Shown here in pieces: positions 1 through 8,027 of a DNA stretch of 63,529 nucleotides. A model generated the notes under the pieces. That model searched no databases. It saw nothing but the letters and a program-made list of their open reading frames with translations, and was not told the DNA's origin. This DNA is from Bacteroidaceae bacterium (GTDB lineage: Bacteria; Bacteroidota; Bacteroidia; Bacteroidales; Bacteroidaceae). Position numbers and translations under genes: made by a program. How positions within the stretch are numbered: the stretch's first letter is position 1; the number at the start of each line of letters is the position of its first letter. The stretch spans positions 1 to 63,529 of the forward strand of contig JAKSJD010000012.1 of assembly GCA_024398435.1 (NCBI GenBank), read 5' to 3'.

Positions 1-937
1 CGAGGAAGCCCATCATTTCAACGTGTGCTGGAACTGATGAAGAACCTGCGAACTGAGCATCGCTGTGCATACGGCCGAGAGTATCTGTCATACCGTAGCT
101 TGCAGGACCTGCTGCCATGTTGTCTGGATGGAGTGTACGACCTGTACCACCACCTGAAGCAACTGAGAAGTAAGGCTTGCCAGCGAGAACGCGTTCCTTC
201 TTGTAAGTACCTGCAACTGGGTGCTGGAAGCGAGTAGGGTTGGTTGAGTTACCAGTGATAGAAACGTCAACATCTTCCATCCACATGATAGCAACGCCTT
301 CGCGAACATCGTCAGCTCCGTAGCAGTTAACCTTTGCGCGAGGTCCGTCGCTATATGGAGTGCGCTTTACAACTTCTACCTTACCAGTGTAGTAGTCGAA
401 CTTAGTCTGAACGTATGTGAAACCATTGATACGGCTGATGATCATAGCAGCATCCTTGCCGAGACCGTTGAGGATGACGCGGAGAGGGTTCTTGCGAACC
501 TTGTTAGCCATCTCAGCAATCTTGATTGCACCTTCAGCAGCAGCGAATGACTCGTGACCTGCGAGGAATGCAAAGCACTGAGTTTCTTCGCGGAGAAGAC
601 GTGCAGCGAGGTTACCGTGTCCGAGACCTACCTTACGGTCGTCAGCTACGCTACCAGGAATACAGAATGCCTGAAGTCCGATACCGATTGCTTCAGCTGC
701 GTCTGCTGCTACCTTGCAACCCTTCTTGATTGCGATAGCACAACCGCATACGTATGCCCACTTAGCATTTTCGAAGCAAATCATTTGAGTTTCTTCACAT
801 GTCTTATAAGGATCGAGACCTGCCTTGTCGCAGATTTCGTTTGCTTCTTCGATTGAAGAAATGCCGTTTTCGTTGAGAGCAGCAAGAATCTGCTTCATTC
901 GACGGTCTTGTGATTCGAATTTAACTTCTCTTATCAT
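1..937 (-). CDS. GGGtGRT family protein (3' end outside window)
   Basis: The minus-strand frame opens at 937 with MIREVKFESQDRRMKQIL and stays open to the window edge for 312 codons, so the C-terminus is missing. The family is named for a glycine-rich motif, seen here as SGGGTGRTLHPDNMAAG. Two CxxC-like cysteines sit in the YVCGCAIAIKKGCK stretch. I recall that members are usually encoded next to a NifU-like Fe-S scaffold, and such a gene lies upstream here, now separated by an inserted four-helix-bundle gene. The biochemical role is not established. A link to Fe-S metabolism is inferred only from this pairing. Short plus-strand frames over this region are shadows. Confidence 0.85.
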   Translation of the reverse strand, partial: MIREVKFESQDRRMKQILAALNENGISSIEEANEICDKAGLDPYKTCEETQMICFENAKWAYVCGCAIAIKKGCKVAADAAEAIGIGLQAFCIPGSVADDRKVGLGHGNLAARLLREETQCFAFLAGHESFAAAEGAIKIAEMANKVRKNPLRVILNGLGKDAAMIISRINGFTYVQTKFDYYTGKVEVVKRTPYSDGPRAKVNCYGADDVREGVAIMWMEDVDVSITGNSTNPTRFQHPVAGTYKKERVLAGKPYFSVASGGGTGRTLHPDNMAAGPASYGMTDTLGRMHSDAQFAGSSSVPAHVEMMGFL

Positions 938-1024
938 ATTCTTATTTACTATTTTACGATTTACTATTTACTAATTATTATATTGAACGATTTACTATCT
1001 ACTACTATTTATCTATTGACATAT
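938..1024. repeat. Heptad repeats TTTACTA/TTTACGA between genes
   Basis: Units TTTACTA, TTTTACGA, TTTACTA and TTTACTA run head to tail from 945 to 973, with looser copies to about 1015. The block fills the gap between the GGGtGRT gene and the broken four-helix-bundle gene. Similar units recur at 3655-3683 and 29917-29953, each time at a gene boundary. Confidence 0.75.
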
Positions 1025-1403
1025 TCAATGCTGATTCAGTTCATTGTCTTGCATTTTCTTTTTTGTAGTGACAATAGAAGCAACGATTATTTTCAGAAGT
1101 TCTATATTTTCCTTGTAGAGCTCTTCCAGTAATTCTTTTCTCTTTATGCCACTGTCACCAATCAGTTCAATCCAATGCGATGTTTCGTCGAGTTCTTCTT
1201 CTACTATCTTAAGTTTGTTTATGAAATCTTTATCAGATTTGGCCAAACATGCTGCACAATAATTTGCGTAAGGTGAAGTTCCTGAACGCATTATTTGATT
1301 AGCAAGAGCTTTTGAAGAAGTATTATAGGGCATTTCATCTACTAAATGTATAATTCGCAGAGCAAATTGCTTTTAACCTATATTTTAATTCGACTTCTGT
1401 CAT
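1025..1403 (-). pseudogene. Four-helix-bundle (23S rRNA intervening-sequence type) protein, frameshifted
   Basis: The open frame from 1333 (MPYNTSSKALANQIMRSGTS) lacks the first helix. The missing N-terminus is present upstream in another frame: ATG at 1403 gives MTEVELKYRLK, and the downstream frame continues KQFALRIIHLVDEMPYN. Removing one A from the AAAA run (minus strand, 1374-1371) joins them into a normal member of about 125 residues. Family marks are RSGTSPYANYCAACLAKS, DFINKLKIVEEELDET and HWIELIGDSG. These proteins are known from intervening sequences in 23S rRNA genes and as free genes in Bacteroidetes; their function is unknown. A sequencing error or programmed slippage could also explain the shift. 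Confidence 0.8.
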
Positions 1404-1448
1404 CTTATAAACTAATAAACAAATTATTAATTGCTAAATGTCTGAAAA

Positions 1449-1483
1449 ATAGTCAATTGTAAATTGTCCAATAGTAAATGAGA
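1449..1483. repeat. Heptad-like A/T repeat downstream of scaffold gene
   Basis: Degenerate seven-base units (AATAGTC, AATTGTA, AATTGTC, CAATAGTA) lie between the scaffold stop codon and the four-helix-bundle gene. With the block at 945-973 they bracket that gene on both sides. Confidence 0.5.
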
Positions 1484-2185
1484 CTATTCTTTGCGTGGGT
1501 CAATTGATTTAACTGCGCCCTGTTCTGGCTTTGTACGTCCGTATGTACCTGTAACGCTCTTGAGAGCTTCGTCAGCAGGAACACCCTTCTTGATAGCATC
1601 CATGAACTTGCCCATGTGAACGAATTCATATCCGCAAACCTGATTGTCAGAGTCGAGATACATCTTTGTGATGTAACCTTCTGTGAGCTGGAGATAGCGA
1701 GTGCCCTTAGCCTTTGTACCATAAAGAGTACCAACTTGGCTTACGAGACCCTTACCGAGATCTTCAAGACCTGAACCGATAACGAGACCACCTTCAGAGA
1801 AAGCTGACTGTGTACGTCCGTAAACGATTTGGAGGAAGAGTTCGCGCATTGCTGTGTTGATGGCGTCGCAAACGAGGTCAGTGTTGAGAGCTTCAAGGAT
1901 TGTCTTACCTGGGAGGATTTCAGATGCCATTGCAGCTGAGTGAGTCATACCTGAGCAACCGATAGTTTCGATAAGGCACTCTTCGATGATACCTTCCTTT
2001 ACGTTAAGACTCAACTTGCATGTTCCCTGCTGAGGAGCACACCAGCCAATTCCGTGAGTCATACCTGAGATGTCTTTAATTTCTTTTGCCTGAATCCACT
2101 TACCTTCTTCTGGTATTGGAGCTGGTCCGTGATTTGGGCCTTTGGCAACGCAGCACATTTCCTGTACTTCTTTTGAATAAACCAT
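1484..2185 (-). CDS. NifU-like iron-sulfur cluster assembly scaffold protein
   Basis: This 233-residue protein resembles the IscU/NifU N-terminal scaffold. Candidate cluster cysteines are C46 in GIGWCAPQQGTCKL, C54, and the ETIGCSGMTHSA motif around residue 75. The C-terminal third carries YGRTQSAF and TGTYGRTKPEQGA segments that plain IscU lacks. This is the long variant that I know as a partner of GGGtGRT proteins. It would hold transient Fe-S clusters in the cytoplasm. It is the first gene of the unit and has a promoter box at 2238-2245. Scaffold function is inferred from similarity; the client protein is unknown. Confidence 0.85.
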   Translation of the reverse strand: MVYSKEVQEMCCVAKGPNHGPAPIPEEGKWIQAKEIKDISGMTHGIGWCAPQQGTCKLSLNVKEGIIEECLIETIGCSGMTHSAAMASEILPGKTILEALNTDLVCDAINTAMRELFLQIVYGRTQSAFSEGGLVIGSGLEDLGKGLVSQVGTLYGTKAKGTRYLQLTEGYITKMYLDSDNQVCGYEFVHMGKFMDAIKKGVPADEALKSVTGTYGRTKPEQGAVKSIDPRKE

Positions 2186-2237
2186 AATAATTACTTTTTT
2201 TATTTAATAATTACAATATATGTATATTTTCAATCTG

Positions 2238-2267
2238 CAAAGATACGAAAAAAACTAAAAAGATGAC
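2238..2267 (-). promoter_or_regulatory. Bacteroidales-type promoter of the scaffold gene
   Basis: The minus strand carries TATCTTTG (2245-2238), matching the TAnnTTTG -7 box, about 50 bp before the start codon. The -33 box is not clear. Confidence 0.6.
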
Positions 2268-2342
2268 TGCCGAATGGGGAATTATTTTACGATTTTCGTT
2301 GGTTGCCATGCCTTTTGATTGAATTTGCTCTGTCAAGATAAC

Positions 2343-2373
2343 AAAAAAGCCACTGCCTTGTGTGGCAATGGCT
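2343..2373 (-). terminator. Rho-independent terminator of the exporter operon
   Basis: On the minus strand a perfect stem GCCATTGCC/GGCAGTGGC with one G-U pair and a six-base loop is followed by TTTTTT. It lies about 60 bp past the permease stop. Confidence 0.85.
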
Positions 2374-2435
2374 TATTATTGCATGTCTGTCGTTAATCCT
2401 TTCCAAAGGAAAGAATCACTGAACCGATTTTTGCA

Positions 2436-3650
2436 TTATTCGTATCTGATAGCTTCGATTGGGTCGAGACTTGCTGCCTTCTGAGCTGGGAAATATCCGA
2501 AACCTACACCGATGACTGTACATACGGCAAAGCTTACGAAGATACTCCATGCTGGGATGCTGGTAGGCAAGCCTAACGGTTCGCATGCCAACGTACCGGC
2601 CCATCCAAGCAGGATTCCCAGAACGCCTCCTGTGAGCGAAATCATGATTGATTCGATAAGGAACTGGTTGCTGATGTCGATGCCTCTTGCACCTACTGAC
2701 ATACGCAGACCGATTTCCTTCGTACGTTCTGTCACGCTGACGAGCATGATGTTCATGATGCCGATACCTGCTACGAGGAGTGAGAAGGCTGCAGCAACAA
2801 CGAGAATCACTGTGATGGTGTCCATGGTTGACGACATTGTGTCCATCATTTCGGCTTGTGAACTGATGCGGAAGTCATTTTCAACACCGTCTGCCAATTT
2901 GTGGTTGCGGCGGATGATTTCGGTAAGTTCGTCGATGGCATTGTCGGTCAGTTCCTCGGTGATGGCAGAGCAACTGATTGTGCTAAGATGAGTCTGTGCA
3001 TTCAGACGCTTCATAACAGTTGTGAAAGGAGCTATGAGCAAGTTGTCTTGGTCCATTCCCCAGCTGTTTTCACCTTTCGACTTCAGTACACCGATTACCT
3101 TGAATGGAATGGATTTGAATCGGATGTTCTTGCCTACAGGGTCGGCTCCGTCGAAGAGTTCGTTGACAACAGTCTTACCGATGACACAGACTTTTGAACC
3201 TTTCTTTATGTCATTGTCGGTGAAGTATTCACCATCTTCGAGTGTCCACTGCTTGATGTCGAGATATTCAATGCCTTCGCCATACATTGTGGTGGATGTG
3301 TTCTTCGCACCGAAAATGCATTGTCCGCTGGCCGTTACTTCTGGACTGACATAGGTTACATATTTCTTCTCTCTTACGATGGATTCATAGTCCTCCATCT
3401 TCAGTGTACGCATGGCTGAAGGGTCGAGACGCACACCTCCTCTTCGTTCGGCACCCGGACGAATGGTGATGATATTCGTACCCATCTTGGATATTTCGGC
3501 ACGAATGCTTTCCTTTGAGCCTTGACCGATAGCCATCATGATGATGACAGCAGCAACGCCGATGATGATTCCGAGCATTGAAAGGAACGAACGGAATGCA
3601 TTGCTTGCAATGGCTGTGATTGCTACTTTTATAAGATTGAGAAAACTCAC
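2436..3650 (-). CDS. MacB-type ABC transporter permease (FtsX fold)
   Basis: A 404-residue inner-membrane protein with the MacB/FtsX plan. An N-terminal helix (SMLGIIIGVAAVIIMMAIGQG, residues 24-44) precedes a periplasmic MacB_PCD domain of about 220 residues. Three C-terminal helices follow, beginning with VILVVAAAFSLLVAGIGIMN and the cytoplasmic TERTKEIGLRMSVGAR loop. E. coli MacB carries its ATPase in the same chain; here the ATPase is a separate gene (3708-4466), a common arrangement in this phylum. With the adaptor and TolC genes upstream it would form a tripartite exporter. The substrate cannot be read from sequence; macrolides, peptides, lipopeptides or siderophores are possible. Confidence 0.9.
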   Translation of the reverse strand: MSFLNLIKVAITAIASNAFRSFLSMLGIIIGVAAVIIMMAIGQGSKESIRAEISKMGTNIITIRPGAERRGGVRLDPSAMRTLKMEDYESIVREKKYVTYVSPEVTASGQCIFGAKNTSTTMYGEGIEYLDIKQWTLEDGEYFTDNDIKKGSKVCVIGKTVVNELFDGADPVGKNIRFKSIPFKVIGVLKSKGENSWGMDQDNLLIAPFTTVMKRLNAQTHLSTISCSAITEELTDNAIDELTEIIRRNHKLADGVENDFRISSQAEMMDTMSSTMDTITVILVVAAAFSLLVAGIGIMNIMLVSVTERTKEIGLRMSVGARGIDISNQFLIESIMISLTGGVLGILLGWAGTLACEPLGLPTSIPAWSIFVSFAVCTVIGVGFGYFPAQKAASLDPIEAIRYE

Positions 3651-3654
3651 GATA

Positions 3655-3690
3655 TTTACTGTTTGACTATTTACGATTTACTATTTTCTG
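3655..3690. repeat. Heptad repeats between permease and ATPase genes
   Basis: Units TTTACTG, TTTGACTA, TTTACGA, TTTACTA and TTTTCTG fill most of the 57-bp gap between these two cotranscribed genes. They are the same units as at 945-973 and 29917-29953. Confidence 0.75.
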
Positions 3691-3707
3691 TTCTTGTCAA
3701 CGATGCC

Positions 3708-4466
3708 TTAATCGTCGTTGGCGACTGGCAGGGCATCGAGTGCGGCCTGAGCCGACTTGATGTTGGTGTTGACAGTGTCTTCCCTTATCTTTCCATCGCG
3801 CAGCATGATGTTGCGGCTGCTGTATTGTGCGATTTCTGGGTTGTGGGTAACGAATATGATTGTACGTCCTTCTGCATGCAGTTTTTGGAAGAGTACGAGC
3901 ATTTCGTAGGATGTTCTTGTGTCGAGGTTACCTGTAGCTTCGTCGGCAAGGATTACGGCTGGGTCGTTTACCAAAGCTCTGGCAATAGCTACACGCTGCA
4001 TCTGGCCACCCGACATCTGGTTGCTCTTGTGTTCCAAACGGTCGGCAAGTCCAACGGCCTTGAGTGCATTGATTGCAGCTTCTCGACGTTGACGGGCATT
4101 GTATTTCGTGTTGTACATCAAAGGCAGGGCTACGTTGTCGACAGCAGTGGTCTTGGCCAGAAGATTGTAGCTCTGGAACACGAAACCAATCTTTCTGTTG
4201 CGCAGTTTTGCTCTCTGAGATTTCGACATTGTACGAACTGCCACTCCGTCGAGATAGTATTCTCCCTTGGTTGGAGTGTCGAGGCATCCGAGTTGGTTGA
4301 GGAGGGTAGACTTACCCGAACCTGAAGTACCCATGATGGTGACGAACTCTCCCTCGTAGATTTTGAAAGAGATGCCTCTCAATGCATGGACTACTTCGCT
4401 ACCGACTTGGAAGTCGCGGCGAACGTCTTGCAGTTCGATTACTACTTTTCTGTTATCTTCGCTCAT
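3708..4466 (-). CDS. ABC transporter ATP-binding protein (MacB/LolD type)
   Basis: The start at 4466 ([13 protein letters not shown]) gives 252 residues. A longer frame reaches 4562 but overlaps the adaptor gene and adds no conserved sequence. Visible motifs are Walker [11 protein letters not shown]-loop VFQSYNLL, signature [15 protein letters not shown], Walker [15 protein letters not shown] and H-loop VTHNPE. The N-terminus matches the LolD/MacB/FtsE class. It would power the permease encoded just downstream, with the adaptor gene ending 14 bp upstream of its start. The C-terminal 30 residues are unlike the core and probably disordered. Confidence 0.92.
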   Translation of the reverse strand: MSEDNRKVVIELQDVRRDFQVGSEVVHALRGISFKIYEGEFVTIMGTSGSGKSTLLNQLGCLDTPTKGEYYLDGVAVRTMSKSQRAKLRNRKIGFVFQSYNLLAKTTAVDNVALPLMYNTKYNARQRREAAINALKAVGLADRLEHKSNQMSGGQMQRVAIARALVNDPAVILADEATGNLDTRTSYEMLVLFQKLHAEGRTIIFVTHNPEIAQYSSRNIMLRDGKIREDTVNTNIKSAQAALDALPVANDD

Positions 4467-4479
4467 AGTGTGTCTTGTT

Positions 4480-5721
4480 CTATCTTTGTCCACCGAATCC
4501 GCCTGGACGGTTGCCGCCGGCATTAGGTCCGCCTTGTCCTGGTGCTCCTTGTCCTGCTGCACTGCCAGTTGTATTTCTCTGGTTTCTGTTGCGTGGTCCT
4601 GGCATGAATGGGTTAGAAGGCTGGTTGTCTTCTACTTCTGGCAAAATCATCTCGAATTCTGTTACGACTTCCGTGCCTGCCTTTAATCCGGAAACGATTT
4701 CTGTGTATGTGCCGTTTGATGTGCCAATCTCTACTGGGATAGCCTTGAAATTCTTTCCTTCGCGAATCCATACCTTGTTCATGCCTTCGCAGTTGATAAC
4801 CTTTTCATCGTCCTTGAGAAGAAGTTCGTTTGGAGTGAAACGGAGAGCCTTTGATGGCACTGCAAGCACACCGCTGCGTTCCATTGTGAAAATTGTTACA
4901 TTTGCTGTCAGGCCTGGCTTGAGCTTAAGGTCTTCGTTTGGTGCAGAGATGACTACCTGATATGTTACGACGTTGCTTTCTGTTGTTGCTTGCTGACGAA
5001 CCTGAGTTACAGAACCTTCAAACACATCATCAGGATATGCATCGACTGTGAAAGTGACGCGCTGGTTTTCTTCCACTCCACCTATATCAGCTTCGTCGAT
5101 GTCGGCAATCACGCGCATGTTGGTGAGGTCTTGTGCGATGATGAAGAGAGTAGGGGTTGACATTGAAGATGCAACGGTCTGTCCTTCTTCCACTTCGCGA
5201 CTGAGCACGATACCGTCGATTGGTGATGTGATGGTAGCATAGCCGAGATTGGTCTGTGCTTCCTGTACGTTCTGGCGCTGAACAGCTACTTGCTGCTGAG
5301 CCTGCTCATAGCTGAGGCGTGCGTTTTCATAGTCGTTTGCACTGACAAGTCCCTTATCGTAGAGCGACTTGTAGCGATTATAGTTCGACTGCTGGTAGTT
5401 GAGGTTGCTCTGGGCATTGATGAGGTTGCTCTTTGCAGAAGCCAGCTTACTGAGAAGGTTTGTCTTGTCGAGTTCGGCAATCACGTCGCCTCTGTGTACT
5501 TCGCTGTTGTAGTCGACATAGATTCTGTCGATGATACCTGAAACCTGAGTACCGACTTCCACCTTTGTCACTGGTTCGATTGTACCTGTGGCTGTGATGC
5601 TTGTTGATAAGTCTTGCATTTCCACAACAGCAGTGTTGTAGTTTACTTTTGAATCCTCTGAACAAGCAGCGAGAACTGCCATGGAGATGATTGCAACGAT
5701 GTTAAGAATTTTTTTGTTCAT
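4480..5721 (-). CDS. MacA/HlyD-family periplasmic adaptor lipoprotein
   Basis: The 413-residue protein begins with a lipoprotein signal (MAVLAACSEDSK, lipobox LAAC). A biotinyl-lipoyl half motif follows (TGTIEPVTKVEVGTQVSG), then a coiled-coil hairpin at about residues 90-160 rich in Q, N and S, the second lipoyl half (TSPIDGIVLSREVEEGQTV) and beta-barrel domains. The last 45 residues are a low-complexity Gly/Pro/Asn/Gln tail with unusual composition. It should bridge the MacB-like permease and the TolC channel. It lies between tolC and the ATPase gene in one operon. Confidence 0.92.
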   Translation of the reverse strand: MNKKILNIVAIISMAVLAACSEDSKVNYNTAVVEMQDLSTSITATGTIEPVTKVEVGTQVSGIIDRIYVDYNSEVHRGDVIAELDKTNLLSKLASAKSNLINAQSNLNYQQSNYNRYKSLYDKGLVSANDYENARLSYEQAQQQVAVQRQNVQEAQTNLGYATITSPIDGIVLSREVEEGQTVASSMSTPTLFIIAQDLTNMRVIADIDEADIGGVEENQRVTFTVDAYPDDVFEGSVTQVRQQATTESNVVTYQVVISAPNEDLKLKPGLTANVTIFTMERSGVLAVPSKALRFTPNELLLKDDEKVINCEGMNKVWIREGKNFKAIPVEIGTSNGTYTEIVSGLKAGTEVVTEFEMILPEVEDNQPSNPFMPGPRNRNQRNTTGSAAGQGAPGQGGPNAGGNRPGGFGGQR

Positions 5722-5746
5722 ATCTTTGTCTTATTATTGTTTCCGA

Positions 5747-7084
5747 TTAGAGTTGGATTGGTTCGCCCTGATAGAATCTCAGCATGGCGAGGTTGTAGAG
5801 TGTTGTATATTTGCTTTGCAGCAACTGCTGTTCGGCCTGCAGCAGATTTGTCTTGCCTGTAGTGAGTTCCACGATGTTCTTGAGTCCGAGGCGGAACTGC
5901 TCGCTTACGAGGTCGTAGCTTGCCTGCATGCTCTCTACGTTCTTCTTGGCATAGATGTATTGCTGCTGTGAGGTAGTTGCATTGAGCCAGTAGTTCTCGA
6001 TTGTGCTGTAGAGGGTTTGCTGAGCATCCTGCAACTGAAGTTCGCTGTTGAGCTTTGTGAGCTTAGCCTTCTTCACTGCTGTTGAATTTTGCTTCTGGTC
6101 GAAAATAGGAACAGAAACAGAAAGTCCGAGTGTGTTGCTGAGGTTGGTCTTTACCTGCTTGCCGAAATTTGTGTGTGTACCGCTCGAATTGTTTGTGCCG
6201 ATGCCTGCGTTGAGGTTGACGTTTGGCATGTAGCCAGCCTTTGCAATGTCAATACCGAGTTCGCTCGATTCTACATTGAGCTTGCTGCTCTTGATTTCAG
6301 GGCGTTGGTTGACTGCCACGTTGTAGACGTCGCTCTTTGATGGGATAGGCGACAGAACCTGTGATTCGGCTACATTGCTTGTTGCCACTCCGAAATTTTC
6401 CGAACCTACAATCTGAAGAAGTTGCTTCAGCTGGAGAATATTGTTCTCAAGTTGTGCCTTGCTGTTGACGATGCTGTATTCGTCCTGCGAAGTCTGTGCC
6501 TCGAGTTGTGCGAGGTCGACCTTTGCCAAGCTTCCGATTTCCACCATCACCTTTGCGCGGTCTCTCTGCTGTTCCGATGCCTTGAGAATTTCCTCGTTCA
6601 CCTTCACTGCCTCTGTCTGATAGAGAATCTGCACGTAGAGTTGTGTGATTTGTTCTTGGATGGAGTTTGCAGTGCGCTCGATGTCGAGTTCCGACATTTG
6701 CTCTGTGTATTGGTTGCGCTTGATGTTCTTTGTGTTTCGTCCGCCATTCCATACGGTCATGCTTGCGTTGAGTCCGTAGCTTCCGTTGTAGTTGACGGTT
6801 GATTTCGTCGTTGTCATAGCACCGTTTGTGAGGTTAACGGTTGATATGCTGTTAGGACGCCACGATGCATTTTGGTTCGTACTGAACGAGAGGGAAGGGA
6901 AAAGTGCAGCTTTCGACTGCTTCACATCAAGGTCGTTCTGTTCGTTAGTGATTTTGCTTTGCTGCAATTGAATGTTGTTTTTCAATGCGTAGTCGATACA
7001 CTCTTGCAGTGTCCATTTGTTTTGGGCATTTGCACTCAGAGAAATGAGACATGTGCCAAGAGTCAAAATGAGGATTTTTTTCAT
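5747..7084 (-). CDS. TolC-family outer membrane efflux protein
   Basis: The 445-residue protein has a Sec signal ending at SANAQ. It then shows the duplicated OEP pattern of long helices separated by strands: WTLQECIDYALKNNIQLQQS at the mature N-terminus and the second-half counterpart NTLGLSVSVPIFDQ. The length is usual for TolC. It is the first gene of a four-gene unit with an adaptor, ATPase and permease, 25 bp before the adaptor start, so it is the outer-membrane channel of that exporter. Confidence 0.92.
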   Translation of the reverse strand: MKKILILTLGTCLISLSANAQNKWTLQECIDYALKNNIQLQQSKITNEQNDLDVKQSKAALFPSLSFSTNQNASWRPNSISTVNLTNGAMTTTKSTVNYNGSYGLNASMTVWNGGRNTKNIKRNQYTEQMSELDIERTANSIQEQITQLYVQILYQTEAVKVNEEILKASEQQRDRAKVMVEIGSLAKVDLAQLEAQTSQDEYSIVNSKAQLENNILQLKQLLQIVGSENFGVATSNVAESQVLSPIPSKSDVYNVAVNQRPEIKSSKLNVESSELGIDIAKAGYMPNVNLNAGIGTNNSSGTHTNFGKQVKTNLSNTLGLSVSVPIFDQKQNSTAVKKAKLTKLNSELQLQDAQQTLYSTIENYWLNATTSQQQYIYAKKNVESMQASYDLVSEQFRLGLKNIVELTTGKTNLLQAEQQLLQSKYTTLYNLAMLRFYQGEPIQL

Positions 7085-7213
7085 CTTTTTTTATATGTTA
7101 TTTTAAATTTCCTTTTTATATTATAATAATCTTTTATTAGACTGTCTTTCTTTTAGAAAGTTTAATTTGAATGTGCTTTTTTTGTTGCTTTTTATAAAAT
7201 GGTGTTGGAAAAA

Positions 7214-7570
7214 AGCAGTTGGCCTATAAGCCGGGTTCTGTACTTCCGAAGGGAAGCGTCTGCCATTTATCTACGACCAATGTCACCATTGGCCTCAAGC
7301 GTTCTACCCTGTAGCTTGGGCGAGCTACCCTCAAGCGCTACTATACATGAACTTGCAGCTTCCAAGATGCACAGCCGAAGTGTCGCCACTCCGCTGGTGG
7401 GCTCTTGCCCCACCTTCTCACCCTTACCTCCGGGGAGGCGGTTGTTTTCTTCTGCATTACTCAACCCTCGCGGACTGCTACCATTTTCAGTAGTGGAATG
7501 CTCTGTGCTGCCCGGACTTTCCTCTTCCGTATTCATAAAGAATGCGTCAGCGGCAGACCGTCCAACTGCT
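7214..7570 (-). ncRNA. rnpB: RNase P RNA (class A)
   Basis: On the minus strand the RNA starts in AGCAGTTGG (7570-7562) and ends in CCAACTGCT (7222-7214), which pair as helix P1. Inside are conserved elements: the GAGGAAAGTCCGGGC core near the 5' end and ACAGAACCCGGCTTATAGGC near the 3' end. The length of about 357 nt is normal. A T-run follows P1 directly and may terminate it. A TATCTTTG promoter box lies 10 bp upstream. The 113- and 147-codon frames over this region are spurious. Confidence 0.96.
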
Positions 7571-7579
7571 TTTGAACTG

Positions 7580-7608
7580 CAAAGATACACCTTTTTTTCC
7601 AAACACAA
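7580..7608 (-). promoter_or_regulatory. Promoter of rnpB
   Basis: The minus strand reads TATCTTTG (7587-7580), about 10 bp before the RNA 5' end. A TTG lies 18 bp further upstream. Spacing fits the Bacteroidales sigma factor. Confidence 0.75.
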
Positions 7609-7780
7609 TCATACATGGCTAAAAAATGCAGTATTATATTAAAAATATATTTGTGCATTCAATTGTTTTTCCCACAAAACATCATTCAAAAATTTGCACA
7701 AAAATCCCCATCCCCATCTTTCACATATCATCCCCATTCTTGCCATCCCCACTTTGCAATTTGCCCCTTTCTGAAAAAAA

Positions 7781-7850
7781 AATCTTTTATAAATATTAAA
7801 AAATATTTATAAAAAAGTTTGGTTAATTCAAAAAATTGTTGTATCTTTGT
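7781..7850 (+). promoter_or_regulatory. Plus-strand promoter with palindromic A/T upstream element
   Basis: A TTTG at 7818-7821 and TATCTTTG at 7842-7849 are separated by 20 bp. Upstream lies an A/T palindrome (ATAAATATT..AATATTTAT). A near-identical arrangement occurs at 60196-60261. No plus-strand gene follows before prs, so it may drive a small RNA. Confidence 0.6.
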
Positions 7851-7854
7851 AGTG

Positions 7855-7955
7855 TGTTTATGAAAAATATCGCGAATAATGACCTCTTATATCGCTAAAC
7901 TCGGGCCAAAACATTGCGAGAAATGAGGTCGAGAACCGCAGTCTTTTCTCACATA
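7855..7955 (+). ncRNA. Possible small RNA with GACCTC/GAGGTC stem
   Basis: Downstream of the promoter at 7842, GACCTC (7881-7886) can pair with GAGGTC (7925-7930), and inner TCGC with GCGA. No open reading frame of note is present. The transcript would run toward the prs terminator from the opposite side. I do not recognise the RNA, and its 3' end is not defined. Confidence 0.35.
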
Positions 7956-7997
7956 AAAAGAACTACCCATTCACATGTGAGGGGTGAACAGGTAGTT
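7953..7997 (-). terminator. Terminator downstream of prs
   Basis: On the minus strand AACTACC (7997-7991) pairs with GGTAGTT (7967-7961), with an inner TTCAC/GTGAA stem. CTTTTTAT follows. It lies about 30 bp after the prs stop codon. Confidence 0.8.
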
Positions 7998-8027
7998 GTG
8001 TGAAAACATAAGATAATGTGGAACGGA

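Noticed and set aside
25-856. Plus-strand open frames across the GGGtGRT gene
   Set aside because: They lie antisense to a clearly coding frame with family motifs and have no domain of their own.
7199-7642. Open frames of 147 and 113 codons across the RNase P RNA
   Set aside because: The sequence is explained by rnpB helices and conserved core; codon content is not protein-like.
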